Position numbers and translations under genes: made by a program. 64,000 bases of DNA from Bacillus sp. FJAT-27264. Its GTDB lineage: Bacteria > Bacillota > Bacilli > Paenibacillales > Paenibacillaceae. Below the pieces are notes generated by a model, which saw nothing but the letters and a program-made list of their open reading frames with translations, ran no database searches and was not told where the DNA came from. The stretch lies in contig NZ_MAQW01000023.1 in NCBI RefSeq assembly GCF_001682855.1, positions 205,348 through 269,347 of the forward strand, written 5' to 3'. Position 1 is the stretch's first letter, and every line of letters begins with the position of its first letter. Below, piece by piece: positions 7,565 through 17,396 of the stretch.

Positions 7565-9199
7565 ATGACGAACACGAAGATAACGAACCCAAAGAAGTCC
7601 TTATATGTCCTGTCTCTGATTACGGCTGTACTCATGGTGCTGGTGTTATCTGCATGCGGTAAAGATACAGCGAATACGAATACTTCACAGTCACAGTCAA
7701 AGTCTCAGCCCACCAACAGTGCCGAAGCATCGCAGGCCCCTGAGAGTACAGAGGCACCGAGTGCTGAACCTAAGAACGGAGGAAAAGTCGTCGTTATTAT
7801 CCCGCAGGATCTGGATTATCTGGACCCACACTTGGCGGTAGCGGCTGGAACGGCCGAGGTGCTGTTCAACGTGTTCGAAGGTCTGCTGAAACCGAATGAC
7901 AAAGGCGAGCTATATCCGGCTGTGGCTGAATCCTACGAGGTATCCCCTGATGGCTTGACCTATACCTTCAAAATCCGCAGTGGCGTAAAGTTCCATAACG
8001 GCAAAGCCGTCACCTCTGCAGATGTAAAATATTCTTATGACCGCCTGGCGGGTACTGCCACAGGTAAGCCGCTGTCCACAGCGTATGAAAGTGTAGCCTC
8101 GATTGAGGCGCCAGATGCTTCAACAGTTATTTTCAAGCTGAAGGAGAATAATTCTTCGTTCCTGACTTCTCTGACGGCGGCGAGCGGAGCAATCATTCCG
8201 GACGGTTATGAAGACAGCAACAAAACGCCGATTGGCACAGGCCCGTTCAAGTTCAAGGAATATCTGCCCGGACAGCGTCTTGTCGTTGAAAAGAATTCCG
8301 ATTATTACGTAAAGGATATCCCTTCGTTAGATCAGGTGGAATTCCGGATTATTACCGACAGCGAAGCTGCGCTGCTGGCTCTGAAGTCAGGAGAGGCGGA
8401 TATTTATCCACGGATCGGGACAGAACGGCTTGAAGAGGTAGCCGATAAGTTCAATGCGGTCAGCGCTCCGCAAAATCTGGTGCAGCTTGTAACCTTCAAC
8501 ATTGCCAAGAAACCGTTTGGTGATATCAAGGTGCGTCAGGCAATCAACTATGCCGTTAACAAAGACGAGATTATTGCTGGGGTTGCACTGGGCAAGGGGA
8601 CTAAGCTGGGTTCTAATATAAGCCCTGTACTCGCCAAATATTATCAGGAAGGTCTGGAGGATAAGTACGCCACTGATATTGAAAAGGCTAAAAGTCTGCT
8701 CGCCGAGGCTGGTTATCCGAATGGTTTTGAAACTACCTTGTCGGTGCCATCCAACTACCAATTCCATGTCGATACAGCACAGGTCTTCGCTCAGCAGCTG
8801 GCGCAGATAGGCGTTAAGGTCAAGATCGAGCCTGTGGAGTGGGCGGTCTGGCTGGAACGGATTTATAAAGGGCGCGATTACGATCTGACGATTATCGGAC
8901 TGGATGGCAAGCTGGACCCTTACTCCATTCTGAACAAGTATCTGTCGGATTCGCCGAACAACTTCTTCAACTATAAAAATCCGGAATACGATGAGACGCT
9001 GAAAGCTGCCGTCAAGGAAGTAGACGATGCCAAGCGGGTGGAATTGTATAAAAAAGCCCAGACCATTCTGGCTGACGATGCCGCGGCTGTATATATTATG
9101 GATCCTAACCTGAACGTAGCGATCAGCAAAAAGCTCACCGGATACAAGCAGTATCCGATCTACGTACAGGATCTGTCGACCGTGCACTTCACGGAGTAA
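7565..9199 (+). CDS. Peptide/opine-type ABC transporter substrate-binding lipoprotein (SBP_bac_5)
   Basis: 544 residues. The signal peptide ends in a lipobox VLSAC, so the protein is anchored outside the membrane; a Ser/Gln/Thr-rich linker follows, then the family-5 binding fold with VIIPQDLDYLDPHLAVAAGT, PAVAESYEVSPDGLTYTFKIRSGVKFHNGKAV split over the usual motifs, and DVKYSYDRLAG. ATG 7565 is preceded by AAAGGTGGGGA; the TTG at 7532 would add eleven residues without a ribosome site. First of five contiguous importer genes. Family members carry peptides, opines, glutathione or nickel; given the sulfur-related partners a modified peptide or thio-amino acid is the best guess. Confidence 0.92.
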   Translation: MTNTKITNPKKSLYVLSLITAVLMVLVLSACGKDTANTNTSQSQSKSQPTNSAEASQAPESTEAPSAEPKNGGKVVVIIPQDLDYLDPHLAVAAGTAEVLFNVFEGLLKPNDKGELYPAVAESYEVSPDGLTYTFKIRSGVKFHNGKAVTSADVKYSYDRLAGTATGKPLSTAYESVASIEAPDASTVIFKLKENNSSFLTSLTAASGAIIPDGYEDSNKTPIGTGPFKFKEYLPGQRLVVEKNSDYYVKDIPSLDQVEFRIITDSEAALLALKSGEADIYPRIGTERLEEVADKFNAVSAPQNLVQLVTFNIAKKPFGDIKVRQAINYAVNKDEIIAGVALGKGTKLGSNISPVLAKYYQEGLEDKYATDIEKAKSLLAEAGYPNGFETTLSVPSNYQFHVDTAQVFAQQLAQIGVKVKIEPVEWAVWLERIYKGRDYDLTIIGLDGKLDPYSILNKYLSDSPNNFFNYKNPEYDETLKAAVKEVDDAKRVELYKKAQTILADDAAAVYIMDPNLNVAISKKLTGYKQYPIYVQDLSTVHFTE

Positions 9200-9219
9200 C
9201 CTGCGGGAGGATTCCAGGC

Positions 9220-10161
9220 ATGAACTATTACGCACGCCGGTTAGTCACACTCTTCTTGACGGTCTTGTTCGTCGTAGTGTTGACGTTCACCGCCTTTCGC
9301 ATCATCCCTGGTAATCCGGCGTTGGCCATTCTGGGAACGGAGGCGTCGAATGAGCAGATTGCCCTGCTTGAAGCGAAGCTCGGCACCGACCGTCCTCTCC
9401 TGGTCCAATTCGGTCATTGGCTTGGCAACGCGGCTCTGCTGGATTTTGGAGAATCGCTGCGATTCTCGGAGCCGGTGCTGAAGCTGATCGTCAGCCGTGT
9501 TCCTGTCACGTTGTCACTGGCGCTGCTTGCGCTAGTGATTTCCGTGTGTACGGCAGTGCCACTTGGTATCCTGGCCGCCAAATCGCACGGTAAGAAATGG
9601 GATGCCCTCATCTCAATTGGGACACAGTTCGGATTAGCCATTCCTTCCTTCTGGATGGGAATCATCCTGATCCTTGTGTTCGGACTAACGCTAAGGTGGT
9701 TCTCGGTCAGTAGCTATGTGCCGTGGTCAGAAAGTCCAATCCTGGCATTAAAGTCGATCGTGTTGCCCGCTGTTGCGCTGGCAATTCCGCAGATTGCAGT
9801 GATTGTCCGGTATTTACGCACCACGATGCTGGAGCAGTTGAATCTGGACTATGTGCGTACTGCCAGAAGTAAAGGGCTGTCTGAACGATCGATCCAATAT
9901 ATTCACGTGCTCAAAAATGCGCTGCTGCCGGTCATCACCATTGTCGGAATTAATTTTGGCGAGCTGCTGGCCGGCAGTCTTGTCATTGAACAGGTCTTCA
10001 CACTGCCGGGCTTCGGCAGTCTGTTGATTACCGCCATCGGCAACCGTGATTATCCACTGGTGCAGGGGCTGGTGCTGCTAATCGCAGTCACGGTTATTAT
10101 CATTAATTTTATTGTCGATCTGTCCTACCGCTGGTTGGACCCGAAAATTCGTCTAAAGTAG
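9220..10161 (+). CDS. Peptide ABC transporter permease, DppB/OppB type
   Basis: 313 residues, six membrane segments. The N-terminal extracytoplasmic loop (PGNPALAILGTEASNEQI...LGTDRPLLVQFGHWLGNA) and the ABC-permease EAA loop (LDYVRTARSKGLSERSIQYIH followed by LLPVIT) are typical of DppB. Translation follows GGGAGGATTCCAGGC. It sits 20 bases behind the binding protein and 13 before its partner permease. Confidence 0.95.
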   Translation: MNYYARRLVTLFLTVLFVVVLTFTAFRIIPGNPALAILGTEASNEQIALLEAKLGTDRPLLVQFGHWLGNAALLDFGESLRFSEPVLKLIVSRVPVTLSLALLALVISVCTAVPLGILAAKSHGKKWDALISIGTQFGLAIPSFWMGIILILVFGLTLRWFSVSSYVPWSESPILALKSIVLPAVALAIPQIAVIVRYLRTTMLEQLNLDYVRTARSKGLSERSIQYIHVLKNALLPVITIVGINFGELLAGSLVIEQVFTLPGFGSLLITAIGNRDYPLVQGLVLLIAVTVIIINFIVDLSYRWLDPKIRLK

Positions 10162-10174
10162 AGGGCTCTTAAGG

Positions 10175-10993
10175 ATGAGGATAAATAAAAGCTTCAGTCT
10201 GGTGCTCGGCAGTCTGTTCGTAGGGCTGCTGCTTGTCATTATGATAATCAGCCTCTTCTATACCCCTTATGGGGAGAATGTCATGAGTATAACGGAACGC
10301 TTGCAGGCACCGGGCTCAGCGCATTGGCTGGGAACGGATAATTTCGGGCGGGATGTGCTTAGCCGCATTATGGTCGGGGCTCAAACAGCTTTTCTGGTCG
10401 GTTCTATAGCTGTAGCGATTGGCCTAACATGTGGCTTCATTGTAGGCACCTTAGCCGGGTATGTGGGAGGCTGGGTCGATGAGCTGTTAATGCGGGCTAC
10501 GGATGCACTGCTGGCTTTTCCCGGCATTCTGCTTGCCCTGTTGTTGGTTTCGATCTTTAAGCCAAATATGTTCCAGACGATTATCGCTATAGGTGTGTTA
10601 TCCGTCCCATCCTTTGCCCGGGTGATCCGCAGCGGTGTATTGCAGCACCGGGAAGCGGACTATGTGCGGGCGGCGAGGGGGATTGGCGCAGGGCATTTTA
10701 ACGTCATATTTATTCAGATCTTGCCCAATATTATTTCTTCTATTATAACTACGGCGGCACTTAGTTTCTCAACGGCGATTTTGGTGGAAGCCGCGCTTAG
10801 CTATCTGGGACTTGGCGTCCAGCCGCCCGATCCGAGCTGGGGCAGGATGCTGAACGAAGCGCAAGGGTATTTGAACAAAGCGCCTTGGTATGCGCTGGCA
10901 CCGGGACTATTGATCACCTTGTCGGTGCTTGGCTTCAACCTGCTCGGCGATGGCATCCGCGATTTGCGCGACAACGTGAACAGAGGGGGATGA
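10175..10993 (+). CDS. Peptide ABC transporter permease, DppC/OppC type
   Basis: 272 residues with the DppC N-terminal pattern HWLGTDNFGRDVLSRIMVGA, the EAA loop ADYVRAARGIGAGHFNVIF and the closing GLGVQPPDPSWGRML and GDGIRDLRD motifs. Forms the membrane channel with the preceding permease. The ATG overlaps an AAGGATGAGG ribosome site region. Confidence 0.95.
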   Translation: MRINKSFSLVLGSLFVGLLLVIMIISLFYTPYGENVMSITERLQAPGSAHWLGTDNFGRDVLSRIMVGAQTAFLVGSIAVAIGLTCGFIVGTLAGYVGGWVDELLMRATDALLAFPGILLALLLVSIFKPNMFQTIIAIGVLSVPSFARVIRSGVLQHREADYVRAARGIGAGHFNVIFIQILPNIISSIITTAALSFSTAILVEAALSYLGLGVQPPDPSWGRMLNEAQGYLNKAPWYALAPGLLITLSVLGFNLLGDGIRDLRDNVNRGG

Positions 10994-10997
10994 CCAA

Positions 10998-12110
10998 ATG
11001 GCTGGGAATCAAGTAGAACGCCAGAAGATACTGGATATCCGTAATCTGCGGATAGAACTGAAAGGGCGGCGGGAACGGCTGGCTGTAGTGGACGGAATCT
11101 CACTGTCGGTTTCTCAAGGAGAGACGCTCGGCATTGTCGGCGAATCGGGCTGCGGCAAAAGTGTGCTGTCTCTCTCTATGCTCGGACTGCTGCCAAAGGC
11201 GATGGAAATCAGCGGTGGAGAGATCTGGTACGGAGAGCGGGAAGGCGAGGCGCAGCCTTTACATCTTTTGAAACCAAAGGAACTGCGGAAAGTCCGCGGC
11301 CGGGAAGTAGCCATGGTATTCCAGGACCCGATGAGCTCACTGAATAACAGCTTAACTATAGGCTATCAGGTGACGGAAGGATTGCGCCTCCACCTGGGTT
11401 ATTCCCGCCAAGAGGCTGCCGCACAAGCTATTGAGCTATTCCGTAAGGTTGGTCTGGCACGGCCGGAAAAGCTGCTGAAGGAATATCCGCATCAGCTCTC
11501 GGGCGGCATGCGGCAGCGGGTGATGATCGCCATCGCTATTGCCTGCAATCCCGGTCTGTTGATCGCAGATGAACCGACCACGGCGCTGGATGTGACCATC
11601 CAGGCGCAAATTCTGGAGGTCATGCGGCAGATTCGCGATCAGGACGGGACATCGATTGTGCTGATCTCGCATGATCTGGGTCTCATCGCGGAGATGTGCG
11701 ACCGGATTGCAGTGATGTACGCGGGACGGATCGTGGAGGAAGGGACGGTGGGAGATATTTTTGACCGGCCTCATCATCCATATACGATTGGGTTACTGAA
11801 CTCTATTCCGTTGCCGTCTCATAAAGGTCATAGGCTGCACTCGATCCCGGGTGCGGTTCCGGGTCTGCATGAGCGGTCGGTTGGCTGTACTTTCGCCCCC
11901 CGCTGCCAATATGTGATGGAACGCTGCCGCATAGAGCAGCCTAAGCTGTCGCCGGTTGGATTCGGGCATACAACCAGCTGCTTTCTGGTAGCGGAAGAGG
12001 GGGTGAGGAAGGGTGACAACCGAAATACCGCTGATCGAGCTGAGGGAACTGGAGAAGTATTATACGAAACGAGTGTGGCCGCAGAAGGGACAGGTGCTGC
12101 GGGCCGTTGA
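10998..12110 (+). CDS. Peptide ABC transporter ATPase, DppD/OppD type
   Basis: 370 residues. Walker A GESGCGKS, signature LSGGMRQRV, Walker [14 protein letters not shown] and the H-loop SHDL are all present, followed by the oligopeptide-transporter C-terminal extension with the cysteine-rich segment [15 protein letters not shown] (a likely iron-sulfur site in this family). The last 33 codons overlap the next gene by 98 bases, longer than usual; the extra tail after the cysteine cluster is Gly/Ala/Thr-rich and has no recognisable motif. Confidence 0.94.
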   Translation: MAGNQVERQKILDIRNLRIELKGRRERLAVVDGISLSVSQGETLGIVGESGCGKSVLSLSMLGLLPKAMEISGGEIWYGEREGEAQPLHLLKPKELRKVRGREVAMVFQDPMSSLNNSLTIGYQVTEGLRLHLGYSRQEAAAQAIELFRKVGLARPEKLLKEYPHQLSGGMRQRVMIAIAIACNPGLLIADEPTTALDVTIQAQILEVMRQIRDQDGTSIVLISHDLGLIAEMCDRIAVMYAGRIVEEGTVGDIFDRPHHPYTIGLLNSIPLPSHKGHRLHSIPGAVPGLHERSVGCTFAPRCQYVMERCRIEQPKLSPVGFGHTTSCFLVAEEGVRKGDNRNTADRAEGTGEVLYETSVAAEGTGAAGR

Positions 12111-13032
12111 CGGCGTCTCTGTTTCGATACGGAAGGGAGAGACGCTGGGGCTAGTCGGCGAGAGTGGCTGCGGCAAGTCGACATTAGGCCAGATAACGGC
12201 CCGGATACTCGAGCCCACAGGCGGTGGTCTTTTCTACAAAGGTGAGGACATCTCCGGTTCGGGAAGCCGGAATCAGCAGGATCTGCGGCGCCGGATTCAG
12301 TATGTGTTCCAGGACCCGTTCACCTCCCTGAATCCACGCTTCAAGATTGGACGGCTGCTGGAGGAGCCGCTGAAGTTGAACCGTCTGGGCAAGGCTGCGG
12401 AGCGGTGGAGCAAGGTCAATGACATGCTGGAGAGCATCGGTCTGGACGAGTCGTACCGGCACCGGTATGCCCATGAATTAAGCGGCGGGCAGCGCCAGAG
12501 GATCGGCATTGCGCGGGCACTCATGCTTAGCCCGGAGTTTCTTGTGCTCGACGAACCGGTGTCTGCGCTGGATGTCTCTGTCCAGGCCCAAGTGCTCAAT
12601 CTGTTAAAAGACCTCCAGCAGGAGCTGTCGCTAACCTATCTGTTCATCTCGCATGATCTGAATGTCGTCCATTATATGAGTGACAGAGTGGCTGTCATGT
12701 ATCTGGGCAAAATCGTCGAGATTGGCGAGATGGAGGAGGTTTACGCTCATCCCCTGCATCCTTATACGCAGGCACTGGTGTCCTCCATTCCTGCAGAGCG
12801 TACAGAACAGAAGCGGGAACGAATCGTACTTGAGGGCGATCTGCCAGACCCTTCCGCGATTCCATCGGGCTGTGCGTTCCGCACGCGCTGTATGCACGTC
12901 CACGACAGATGCTTCTCAGAAGCGCCTACGCTTGCGGACGTGAGAGAAGGGCATGCAGTCAGTTGTCATTTGTGGTCAGAGGAGAGTTACAGTGTGAACA
13001 AGATTAGAGAGGTTAGAACAGCCTCCCTATAA
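12013..13032 (+). CDS. Peptide ABC transporter ATPase, DppF/OppF type
   Basis: 339 residues with Walker [10 protein letters not shown], signature LSGGQRQRI, Walker [14 protein letters not shown] and the C-terminal [14 protein letters not shown] cluster. The GTG start at 12013 follows GTGAGGAAGG and begins within the preceding ATPase gene, giving translational coupling. Together the two ATPases power the importer. Last gene of the CocE operon; a terminator is seen about 60 bases downstream. Confidence 0.94.
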   Translation: MTTEIPLIELRELEKYYTKRVWPQKGQVLRAVDGVSVSIRKGETLGLVGESGCGKSTLGQITARILEPTGGGLFYKGEDISGSGSRNQQDLRRRIQYVFQDPFTSLNPRFKIGRLLEEPLKLNRLGKAAERWSKVNDMLESIGLDESYRHRYAHELSGGQRQRIGIARALMLSPEFLVLDEPVSALDVSVQAQVLNLLKDLQQELSLTYLFISHDLNVVHYMSDRVAVMYLGKIVEIGEMEEVYAHPLHPYTQALVSSIPAERTEQKRERIVLEGDLPDPSAIPSGCAFRTRCMHVHDRCFSEAPTLADVREGHAVSCHLWSEESYSVNKIREVRTASL

Positions 13033-13097
13033 AATCGTAAAGAAACAAAGCTATATTCGTCAGAGTGATCTATATATCTTTAGACAAGCCTAAAACG

Positions 13098-13147
13098 ACG
13101 CGACGATTGACTGGCACATGTAACTCTATTGTGCCTATCAGTCGTTT
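13098..13147 (+). terminator. Terminator of the CocE-peptide importer operon
   Basis: Imperfect stem formed by CGATTGACTGGCAC and GTGCCTATCAGTCG with a 13-base loop, followed by TTTTTTT. Confidence 0.75.
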
Positions 13148-13279
13148 TTTTATTGTAATGAAGAGAGCGGGACCCGAATCAGAGAAGGGAGGCGGCAAAG
13201 CATCTCTCATCTATTGTCATAACTTAGAAAATACTGCTATATTTATTGGGATATTACATAGACTGGCGGGGTGTATCCT
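13148..13279 (+). promoter_or_regulatory. Promoter region of the exporter operon
   Basis: TTGTCA (13214-13219) and TATATT (13238-13243) with an 18-base spacer form a plausible sigma-A promoter about 40 bases upstream of the first gene. No precursor-peptide gene could be found between the terminator and this promoter. Confidence 0.5.
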
Positions 13280-13738
13280 ATGGGGGATCGGCTTTGGAAA
13301 TGGTATCGTTTTACATTTATACAGACGCCAATAGCAGCGCTGGTGATTATTGCTTTGCTGGTGGCAGGAATGTATACGCTGATGACGAGAATTGAGATTC
13401 GCCAGTACAGCTCGGCACTGGGAACGATTGATGCAGGCACGCACGCGGAGGTTACCTATTTGACTGTCTTGTTAGAAACAGGAACCCCTGAACTGCAGAG
13501 TAACGATGAAGTTGTGTGGTACACCGAAGAAAGCGGGAATCGTTACCCGGCTAAGGTGGACAGTATCCATGAGGAGGAACGAGGAACGGTTGTGCGTATT
13601 CAGGTAGAACCAGCGGAGTGGGATCGAGCGAGTGCGGAAGGTTCAGGGAAGCAGAAGCCATATGTCGTGGAGATTCCAATTGGCAAACAGACAGTTATGC
13701 AGCGGCTTTTCCAGAAAGGAGAGCGTGATGAGGAATAA
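13280..13738 (+). CDS. Membrane-anchored protein, HlyD-like accessory of the exporter pair
   Basis: 152 residues: a basic N-terminus, one membrane helix (PIAALVIIALLVAGMYTLM) and an extracytoplasmic beta-rich part with LLETGTPELQSNDEVVW and VVRIQVEP, resembling a very short membrane-fusion (HlyD-type) segment that lacks the coiled-coil hairpin. The ATG at 13280 has GGCGGGGTG as ribosome site; an in-frame GTG nine bases upstream lies inside it. Its end overlaps the first ABC exporter gene by 11 bases, so the three genes are one operon and it is probably an accessory of that exporter. I do not recognise a named family. Confidence 0.6.
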   Translation: MGDRLWKWYRFTFIQTPIAALVIIALLVAGMYTLMTRIEIRQYSSALGTIDAGTHAEVTYLTVLLETGTPELQSNDEVVWYTEESGNRYPAKVDSIHEEERGTVVRIQVEPAEWDRASAEGSGKQKPYVVEIPIGKQTVMQRLFQKGERDEE

Positions 13739-15497
13739 TTCTCAGCAATCGCTGCGGTCACATCTTCACATGTTATGGCCCATAATCCGCAGGTATCGAC
13801 TGCCGTTAATCAATCTGTTTCTGTGTGTGCTCGTCACATCCGTCGTCGGCATGGTCTATCCTTACATATTTGGTCTGTTAGTTGATGAGGTTTTCTATCA
13901 TCGGAACATGTCTTTCTTCTTATTTATTGTAGCAGGTTACGGTTTGATCTATGCCTGTGAGCAAGGTCTTCACTTGGTACTTAACAGTGTGTGGACCTAT
14001 CTGGTCACACGATTCACATTTGATATCCGCAAAAAGCTGTATGACAAGCTGCTTACACTCAAGTCCACCTTTTTTCATAATAGTCGAACAGGGGACCTGA
14101 TGACGATCCTCAACCGGGATGCGGAAGAGGTCATGGAGCTTATTCATTGGAATATTTTTTATTTAACAGCGAATGCGCTCAGGTTGTTGACGGCTATAGC
14201 CTTTGTCTTATACGCGAACGTATATCTGGGACTGCTCATGATCATTGTCATTCCTGCAGTTGCGTTTACTACGCTCGCTTTTAACCGGGCTACCAAGTCC
14301 CGGATGGAGCGGCAGCGCAAACAATATGGGAAGCTGATGAGCTGGTGTGTAGAGATGCTTGGCGGACTGCGTGATATTCGCTTGATGGGGGCTGACCGTT
14401 ACACGACCCGCCAATTTGTCCATCAACTTGCGGATTATATGCGGCTTAAGAATCAAACCAGCAGTATCGGTTTTTTTTCCGAGCGGGCGGTCAGTCTGGT
14501 TGCACTGGTGTCTGATCTGATTCTGTATATAACTGCAAGTATCCTTATTGTAAAAGGTCAGCTGACGGTAGGCGGGTTCGTGGCGATGATTGAATACTTT
14601 GCCAGAGCGAGCGGCTTACTCAAGAATATGTCAGGGGCTGGCGCGAGATTGCAGCAAAATAAAGTAGCACTTGAACGCGTGATGGGACTTCTGGCCAATC
14701 AAGAAGAGGATCGCTCCGTGAATTCCCCCGACCTGTTGATCACGAAAGGCAATATAGAATTCTCGAAGGTCTCGTTCGGTTACCGGAAAGAAACGCCAGT
14801 CCTTCGCGATTTAAATCTGAGTATTCAAGGCGGACAGACCGTAGCTATCGTAGGGAGAAGCGGGAGCGGCAAAAGCACGCTGATCTCGTTGCTTCTTCGT
14901 CTATATGATCCGGAGGAAGGAGAAATTGTGATTGACGGAATACCCATTCAGCATTGCCGGTTAGCTTCTCTCCGCCGTTCAATCGTGGTTGCGCTTCAAG
15001 AGCCATATTTGTTCGAAGGCACGATTCGTGACAACTTGCTCTGGGGCAATGCGAAGCAGAGTGATCAGATGTTATGGCATGCCTGTGAGCAAGCGGCGAT
15101 CCATGACTACATTCTCGACCTGCCGGATGGACTGGATACCAAGGTAGGAGGGAGACAGGGCATATCCATGTCGGGAGGGCAAAAACAAAGGATAGCCCTT
15201 GCTAGAACGTTTATGAAGAAGCCGAGAATGGTCATCTTTGACGAAGCTACGTCTGCACTGGATGGGGAAACGGAGCAGGTGGTCAGAGATAGCTGGCGCA
15301 AGCTGGGCCCTCAGACGACGATCCTGATCATCGCCCACCGTCTATCGACGATTAGGGAAGCTGATCAGGTGGCGGTGCTGGATGAGGGACGAATCGTTGC
15401 TTATGGGCATCATGAGGAGCTGCTTCAGAGTAGCAGTGCTTACCGTAAGCTTTTTGCAGAACAATATACAGAATACGGGGAGGTCATAAGCGGATGA
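13728..15497 (+). CDS. ABC exporter, fused membrane and ATPase domains (first half-transporter)
   Basis: 589 residues. Six membrane helices in residues 1-310, then an ATPase with Walker A GRSGSGKST, signature MSGGQKQRIA, Walker B MVIFDEATSALD and H-loop AHRLS. The ATG at 13728 is preceded by AGAAAGGAGAG and is preferred to an in-frame start 96 bases upstream, which would overlap the previous gene heavily. It overlaps the next exporter by four bases (ATGA), which suggests a heterodimer in the style of BmrC/BmrD or bacteriocin exporters. Both ATPase sites look complete. No peptidase C39 domain is present, so a leader-peptide-processing role is not supported. Confidence 0.93.
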   Translation: MRNNSQQSLRSHLHMLWPIIRRYRLPLINLFLCVLVTSVVGMVYPYIFGLLVDEVFYHRNMSFFLFIVAGYGLIYACEQGLHLVLNSVWTYLVTRFTFDIRKKLYDKLLTLKSTFFHNSRTGDLMTILNRDAEEVMELIHWNIFYLTANALRLLTAIAFVLYANVYLGLLMIIVIPAVAFTTLAFNRATKSRMERQRKQYGKLMSWCVEMLGGLRDIRLMGADRYTTRQFVHQLADYMRLKNQTSSIGFFSERAVSLVALVSDLILYITASILIVKGQLTVGGFVAMIEYFARASGLLKNMSGAGARLQQNKVALERVMGLLANQEEDRSVNSPDLLITKGNIEFSKVSFGYRKETPVLRDLNLSIQGGQTVAIVGRSGSGKSTLISLLLRLYDPEEGEIVIDGIPIQHCRLASLRRSIVVALQEPYLFEGTIRDNLLWGNAKQSDQMLWHACEQAAIHDYILDLPDGLDTKVGGRQGISMSGGQKQRIALARTFMKKPRMVIFDEATSALDGETEQVVRDSWRKLGPQTTILIIAHRLSTIREADQVAVLDEGRIVAYGHHEELLQSSSAYRKLFAEQYTEYGEVISG

Positions 15498-17266
15498 AGC
15501 GGTCGCTGACGATGCGTTTGCAATGGTTCCGATCATTCAAGCCGGAGTGGAGGCAGCACCGGTTATTGTTACTCGGATTGATAGGTGCGAGTGCGATGCT
15601 GCTCCTGCTGGGGTTAGCCTCTCCGCTGCTTTTCAAACTTTTAGTGGATCGGGTGATGATTGGTCATGAGCTTAGGCTGCTTCTGTACATTTGTATAGGC
15701 TATATACTCCTGTATGTCGCAGAAAGCGCAGTGAAGGGTGGACAATTGGTTGCTCAAAATAAACTGTCAAATCGATTGACCTTTGCTGTCCGCAGGAAAG
15801 TGTGGGCCCGATTTGTACAAATGCCGTTCGAGAACTACGAACAACAGAATTCAGGTGACTTGAAGAGCCGGATCGACCAAGATGTTGAAGCTGTAGACCG
15901 CCTGTTTAAGTCCCATCTTCTTGAGTATGGTTACAGTATTGCCTTCTTGATATCGAGTGCAGCGCTTATGGCTTGGTTCAGCTGGAAGCTGACATTGTTT
16001 GGCCTGCTGATGGTGCCCTTATCCTTCTGGATGACCAAATGGCTGGGAAAAGGAGCGAAGGAAGCCGCAGAGAACTACCGGGAGACGTTTGGACGATATG
16101 AGGGATGGTTGCAGCAATCGATACGCGCCTGGAAGGAAGTCAAGGTAGGTGGGATGGAGAAGAGGAGTTCGCTGGCCTTCACCGAGTATTGGCATGAGCT
16201 CAGCGGGTTATTTTTCAAGCGTCATATGTATTGGTACGGGAATCGATCCTTTCAAGCCCTTAAGGATTTCTTTATTACACGCATGAACCTGTACTTTGTG
16301 GGCGGTCTGCTGATCATTCATGGGGATATGACGATAGGCGGTCTCTTGGTGTTCATGAAATATTACGAACAGTGCTTCACACAGCTTGCCAAAATTATGG
16401 ATCTGGATATGCAGTTCATGGATGATCTTCCTTCTCTTGAAAAGGTAAAGAATACGCTGGAGGAAACGAAGGCAGATACGAGGATTTCGGAACTGAGCAT
16501 GAAGCCATTCTTTCTGCCGGGAGCGGGAACGATTTCCTTCCAGGATGTGAGCTTTCGTTATGGGAATGCCACAAAATCGGCGCTGCAAGGGATCACTTTA
16601 CATATTGAAGCAGGGACGAAGGTAGCTATCGTTGGCCGAAGCGGCTCAGGTAAAAGCACGCTGATGAAGCTGCTGCTGGGGATGTATCAGCCGGATGCAG
16701 GCCGCATCGTTCTGGATGAACGCGATATTTCTACCATTCGGCATCATGAGCTGCACCGGGAGATCGGCGTAGTGATGCAGGATTCTAATATTTTCAACAT
16801 GTCAGTGCTGGAAAATGTACGTCTGGCTAGACCTATGGCTACCGACCTTGAGGTTACCGAAGCATGTGCGGCAGCGCAGATGGATGAATTTATCCTTAAG
16901 CTGCCTCAGCAGTATGAGACGATGATCGGTGAGCGTGGTGTTCAGCTCTCAGGAGGACAGAAACAGCGGCTCGCCTTGGCTCGGATGATGTTATCGCAAT
17001 CTAGGATTGTAATCCTCGATGAAGCCACTTCACAGCTCGATCAGGAATCGGAAAATGGGATCAATCGTACCTTGGATCAATTGGCGGGCGACCGGACTGT
17101 TGTTATAGTGGCCCACCGTTTCTCATCGGTCAAGCAAGCCGATCGGATCGTGTTACTCGACGATGGACTGATGCTGGACGAGGGCAGTCATGAAGAACTG
17201 TGGGCACGAAATGAGACGTATCGAAGCTTGTTTACGTATAACCGATGGGAGAGTGAAGCGGGGTAA
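15494..17266 (+). CDS. ABC exporter, fused membrane and ATPase domains (second half-transporter)
   Basis: 590 residues with six membrane helices, then Walker A GRSGSGKST, signature LSGGQKQRLA and Walker B IVILDEATSQLD. The start codon overlaps the stop of the first exporter, so the two are translationally coupled and probably pair. The SQLD variant of the Walker B end and the retained catalytic glutamate are seen by eye. Cargo unknown; lipid, drug or peptide export are all possible. Confidence 0.93.
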   Translation: MKRSLTMRLQWFRSFKPEWRQHRLLLLGLIGASAMLLLLGLASPLLFKLLVDRVMIGHELRLLLYICIGYILLYVAESAVKGGQLVAQNKLSNRLTFAVRRKVWARFVQMPFENYEQQNSGDLKSRIDQDVEAVDRLFKSHLLEYGYSIAFLISSAALMAWFSWKLTLFGLLMVPLSFWMTKWLGKGAKEAAENYRETFGRYEGWLQQSIRAWKEVKVGGMEKRSSLAFTEYWHELSGLFFKRHMYWYGNRSFQALKDFFITRMNLYFVGGLLIIHGDMTIGGLLVFMKYYEQCFTQLAKIMDLDMQFMDDLPSLEKVKNTLEETKADTRISELSMKPFFLPGAGTISFQDVSFRYGNATKSALQGITLHIEAGTKVAIVGRSGSGKSTLMKLLLGMYQPDAGRIVLDERDISTIRHHELHREIGVVMQDSNIFNMSVLENVRLARPMATDLEVTEACAAAQMDEFILKLPQQYETMIGERGVQLSGGQKQRLALARMMLSQSRIVILDEATSQLDQESENGINRTLDQLAGDRTVVIVAHRFSSVKQADRIVLLDDGLMLDEGSHEELWARNETYRSLFTYNRWESEAG

Positions 17267-17396
17267 GCTCAATCTTCTATTTTCATTTAAAGGATTGTTG
17301 ATTGAAATTCTGATTATCGGAAATTATAGTATACACATGTTTATTAGTCGATAAGGTGCTCATAAATATGCGGCTGTACGAAATGGAGGCATTACG

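Noticed and set aside
13065-13334. Possible precursor peptide gene before the exporter
   Set aside because: The frame crosses a strong terminator and a promoter, and has no leader-peptide or core-like pattern.
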